Positions 61,754 to 64,000 of a stretch of 64,000 bases of DNA are shown here, in pieces. Source of the stretch: Oscillospiraceae bacterium (GTDB lineage: Bacteria; Bacillota; Clostridia; Oscillospirales; Oscillospiraceae); contig SVLU01000002.1 of the NCBI GenBank assembly GCA_015067795.1, positions 1-64,000 on the forward strand. The letters run 5' to 3'. The notes beneath the pieces are model-generated. The model worked only from the letters and a program-made list of their open reading frames with translations, ran no database searches and was not told the origin of the DNA. The translations under genes were made by a program, and so were the position numbers. Position 1 is the stretch's first letter. Every line of letters begins with the position of its first letter.

Positions 61754-61952
61754 AAACTCATTCCTTTCGATTAAAGGATATGCCTATTATAGGCACAATG
61801 CTTAAACTTGTCAATAAATCCGGGGAAACTGTTGTTGAATTGTAATATTTTAATGGTTTTTATAATATATTATCTGATATAGCACGCATATAGACAAAAG
61901 CACCGTTGTAATTGTATAATAGAAAAAGAAAAAATTTTGGCAGGTGACAGGT

Positions 61953-62867
61953 ATGTACTATAACTCATTTTCAAAGGCAATGAGAGGAAAATTCGGGAGA
62001 CCGATTTATAAGCTGTCTTTGGATAGCGGTATGACCTGTCCAAATCGCGATGGAACATTGGGTACAGGAGGCTGTATTTTCTGCGGTGATATGGGAGCAG
62101 GTGAGTTTGCGGAAAAGCAGACTTCCGATATTGAAGAACAGCTTGCAAAAGCAAAGAACAGAGTTTCCTTTAAAACTAAAGCCAATACAGGCTTTATCGC
62201 CTATTTCCAGAGCTTTACCAACACCTATGCACCTCTCAGCTATCTTGAAAGACTCTATATGCCCATAGCAGAGCGTGAGGACATTTGTGCCATATCAATC
62301 GCAACCAGACCTGACTGCCTTTCTCAGCCTGTTGTGGAGCTTCTAAGACGAATTAACAGAATAAAGCCTGTGTTTGTGGAGCTTGGACTCCAGACAATAC
62401 ATGAAAGCACAGCGAAGCTCATCCGAAGGGGTTATACTACAAGTATATACGATGATGCTGTAATGAGGTTAAAAAGGGCAGGAATTGAAGTTGTAACACA
62501 CATGATAATCGGACTTCCCAATGAAACTGAGGAGATGATATACGAAACCGCAGAGCATATCGCAAGGATTGGCTCTGACGGCATTAAGCTTCATCTGCTT
62601 TATATTCTCAAGGAAACCGACCTTGAAAAGATGTATCTGAATGGTGAATACACTCCTCTTGAGATGGATGAGTATATCAGAATTCTTGCAGGCTGTATCC
62701 GCAGACTGCCGAAGGAAATGGTAATACACCGCATGACAGGGGACGGAGCAAAGCGGGATTTGGTCGCACCTCTTTGGAGCGGTGATAAAAAGCGAGTGCT
62801 TGCTGCCATTAATGATTACTTTGAAAAGGAAAATGTGGTACAGGGCTCATTGTATAACCTTGATTAA
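61953..62867 (+). CDS. YhcC-type radical SAM protein (TIGR01212)
   Basis: This 304-residue radical SAM protein of the YhcC family has the cluster motif near residue 30-44: MTCPNRDGTLGTGGCIFC, which departs from CxxxCxxC in spacing (C-x12-C-x2-C) as is normal for this family. Downstream motifs are YFQSFTNTYAPL near 87, RPDCLS near 121 and ELGLQT near 143. The function is unknown though tRNA modification has been suggested by its Elp3-like core. The ATG at 61953 has AGGTGA in front; GTG at 61944 is less likely. Confidence 0.88.
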   Translation: MYYNSFSKAMRGKFGRPIYKLSLDSGMTCPNRDGTLGTGGCIFCGDMGAGEFAEKQTSDIEEQLAKAKNRVSFKTKANTGFIAYFQSFTNTYAPLSYLERLYMPIAEREDICAISIATRPDCLSQPVVELLRRINRIKPVFVELGLQTIHESTAKLIRRGYTTSIYDDAVMRLKRAGIEVVTHMIIGLPNETEEMIYETAEHIARIGSDGIKLHLLYILKETDLEKMYLNGEYTPLEMDEYIRILAGCIRRLPKEMVIHRMTGDGAKRDLVAPLWSGDKKRVLAAINDYFEKENVVQGSLYNLD

Positions 62868-62953
62868 ATGCAAAAAATGTGAGATAATACTTAAGTTAGC
62901 AACAGAAACGAACTTGCATATATATGGATAGAGTTTTTTAAAAGGAGAAAGCT

Positions 62954-63454
62954 ATGTTCAGAAAAGTTGATATAAATTCCCTGGAAATCAATCCTTTTGA
63001 ATACATCGGTAAAAAGTGGATGCTTATAACAGCAGGTGATGGAGAGAGTTTCAATACCATGACCGCAAGCTGGGGTACTATGGGTGTTCTTTGGAACAAG
63101 CCTGTTACTCAGTGCTTTATCCGTCCCGGCAGATATACCTATGAGTTCATTGAAAAAGATGACTGCTATACCCTGTGCTTCTTCGGTGAGGAGTACAGAA
63201 AGGCACTAAGCTTCTGCGGTGCCAACAGTGGTCGCGATGTGGATAAGGTCAGGGAGACCGGTCTGACTCCGGCTGTACATGAAAGCGGTGCGGTATACTT
63301 TGAGGAAGCTGAGCTTGTTCTTATCTGCCGCAAGCTGTACCATGAGGATATTGACCCTAATAATTTCAAGACTGGCGAAATTGAAAAGAATTATCCACAA
63401 AAGGATTATCACAGAATGTATACAGGCGAGATAATTGAAGCTCTCCTTAAGTAA
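62954..63454 (+). CDS. Flavin reductase-like domain protein
   Basis: This 166-residue FMN-binding split-barrel protein has the flavin reductase-like signature NTMTASWGTMGVLWNKPVTQCFI near residue 35 and SFCGANSGRDVDK near 92. Members either reduce flavin with NAD(P)H or serve as small flavoproteins of anaerobes. AAAGGAGAAAG precedes the start. It lies about 90 nt after the radical SAM gene and 12 nt before hflX, so it may be co-transcribed with hflX. Confidence 0.85.
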   Translation: MFRKVDINSLEINPFEYIGKKWMLITAGDGESFNTMTASWGTMGVLWNKPVTQCFIRPGRYTYEFIEKDDCYTLCFFGEEYRKALSFCGANSGRDVDKVRETGLTPAVHESGAVYFEEAELVLICRKLYHEDIDPNNFKTGEIEKNYPQKDYHRMYTGEIIEALLK

Positions 63455-63466
63455 AGAGGTAATATA

Positions 63467-64000
63467 TTGGAAAACACACAGGAAAAAGTATTGGAAAAGG
63501 CAATATTGGCAGGACTTTACGCAGACTGCCTTGATAAAAAGGATTGTTCCACCGAGGACAGCATGGACGAACTTGAGGCTCTTCTTGAGACAGCCGGCGG
63601 CGAATGTATGGGTAAGGTCCTGCAAAACCGCCATACACCTGACCCGAGAACGTATATCGGTCAGGGTAAGGTGCAGGAGATTAAAGAGCTTGTGGCCATG
63701 AACGATTGTTCACTGGTGGTCTTTGACAACGAGCTTTCACCATCTCAGACAAGGGCACTTTCCGAGGATATTGGAGTGAGAGTAATGGACAGAAGCTCCA
63801 TTATTCTTGATATTTTTGCTCAGCGAGCCAAAACCAAGGAAGGTCGTCTGCAGGTCGAGCTTGCTCAGTATAAGTATATGCTGCCGCGTCTTACAGGTAT
63901 GTGGACTCATCTTGTAAGACAGACTGCCGCAGGTGGTTCAAGCCCTATCGGCACAAGAGGTCCGGGTGAAACTCAGCTTGAAACCGACCGCCGTCATATC
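63467..64000 (+). CDS. hflX: GTPase HflX, N-terminal part, cut by window end
   Basis: The frame is open from a TTG (AAAGAGGT upstream) to the end of the window, 178 codons. It encodes the HflX N-terminal domain: YIGQGKVQEIKELV near residue 64, VVFDNELSPSQTRALSE near 84, and the Gly-rich linker with GTRGPGETQLETDRRHI at the very end. HflX splits or rescues stalled and heat-damaged ribosomes. The GTPase domain lies beyond 64000. It follows the flavin reductase gene by 12 nt. Confidence 0.92.
   Translation, partial: MENTQEKVLEKAILAGLYADCLDKKDCSTEDSMDELEALLETAGGECMGKVLQNRHTPDPRTYIGQGKVQEIKELVAMNDCSLVVFDNELSPSQTRALSEDIGVRVMDRSSIILDIFAQRAKTKEGRLQVELAQYKYMLPRLTGMWTHLVRQTAAGGSSPIGTRGPGETQLETDRRHI

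Overview
The window reads as a chromosomal segment of an anaerobic, spore-forming Firmicute of class Clostridia, most likely Oscillospiraceae/Ruminococcaceae (Ruminococcus or [Eubacterium] siraeum-like). The evidence is: a PolC-type DNA polymerase, spoVAD/spoVAE, two kinds of [FeFe]-hydrogenase, a Na+-pumping decarboxylase, a type I dockerin on a very large secreted esterase, and a membrane-anchored serpin next to a sigma factor. No phage, transposase or CRISPR array is visible. The family assignment is inference; the genes themselves are mostly clear.

Left part (1-10.5 kb) is hydrogen metabolism. A minus-strand operon (3317 to 259) encodes a DRTGG-like protein, an RsbW-like ATPase, a HydS-like putative sensory [FeFe]-hydrogenase whose proton-relay cysteine position is alanine, a second DRTGG-like protein and a PHP phosphoesterase. 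After deoC and a small membrane protein, a plus-strand stand-alone HATPase gene precedes the four-gene NADH-dependent, probably electron-bifurcating hydrogenase operon (hndABCD order). A reasonable inference is that the first operon senses H2 or redox state and signals through its ATPase, DRTGG and PHP proteins, while the second makes H2.

10.5-18.2 kb holds the ECF sigma-serpin pair, a MATE exporter, an AGCS alanine/glycine symporter, tRNA-Ala(GGC), an iron alcohol dehydrogenase, a two-OB-fold SSB-like protein and an unknown gene. 18.4-23.6 kb is one gene: a secreted protein of 1724 residues with four tandem esterase modules, all with intact triads, then a cohesin-like domain and a dockerin.

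23.8-35 kb is housekeeping: sirtuin, guaB, OGG-type glycosylase, spoVAD-AE without spoVAC, tautomerase and tadA, a CBS protein, the PFL/ACT pair, a YfbR-like HD hydrolase, dCMP deaminase, and rpsF-ssb-rpsR with a perfect-hexamer promoter and a leader hairpin. 35.2-38.6 kb is a four-gene Na+-translocating decarboxylase operon. 38.9-49 kb is the classic Firmicute cluster pyrH-frr-uppS-cdsA-dxr-rseP-ispG-polC, followed by a kinase-like protein with a degraded catalytic loop and three YARHG repeats.

51.9-58.1 kb is a compact histidine operon starting with a HisZ-HisG fusion, then hisD, B, H, A, F, I, E (no hisC or phosphatase here), followed by an alanyl-tRNA editing protein and a GME-fold-like protein. 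The end carries a DegV protein, a zinc-ribbon membrane protein, a YhcC-type radical SAM protein, a flavin reductase and the start of hflX, cut by the window edge. Two families of small dispersed repeats lie in the intergenic gaps.
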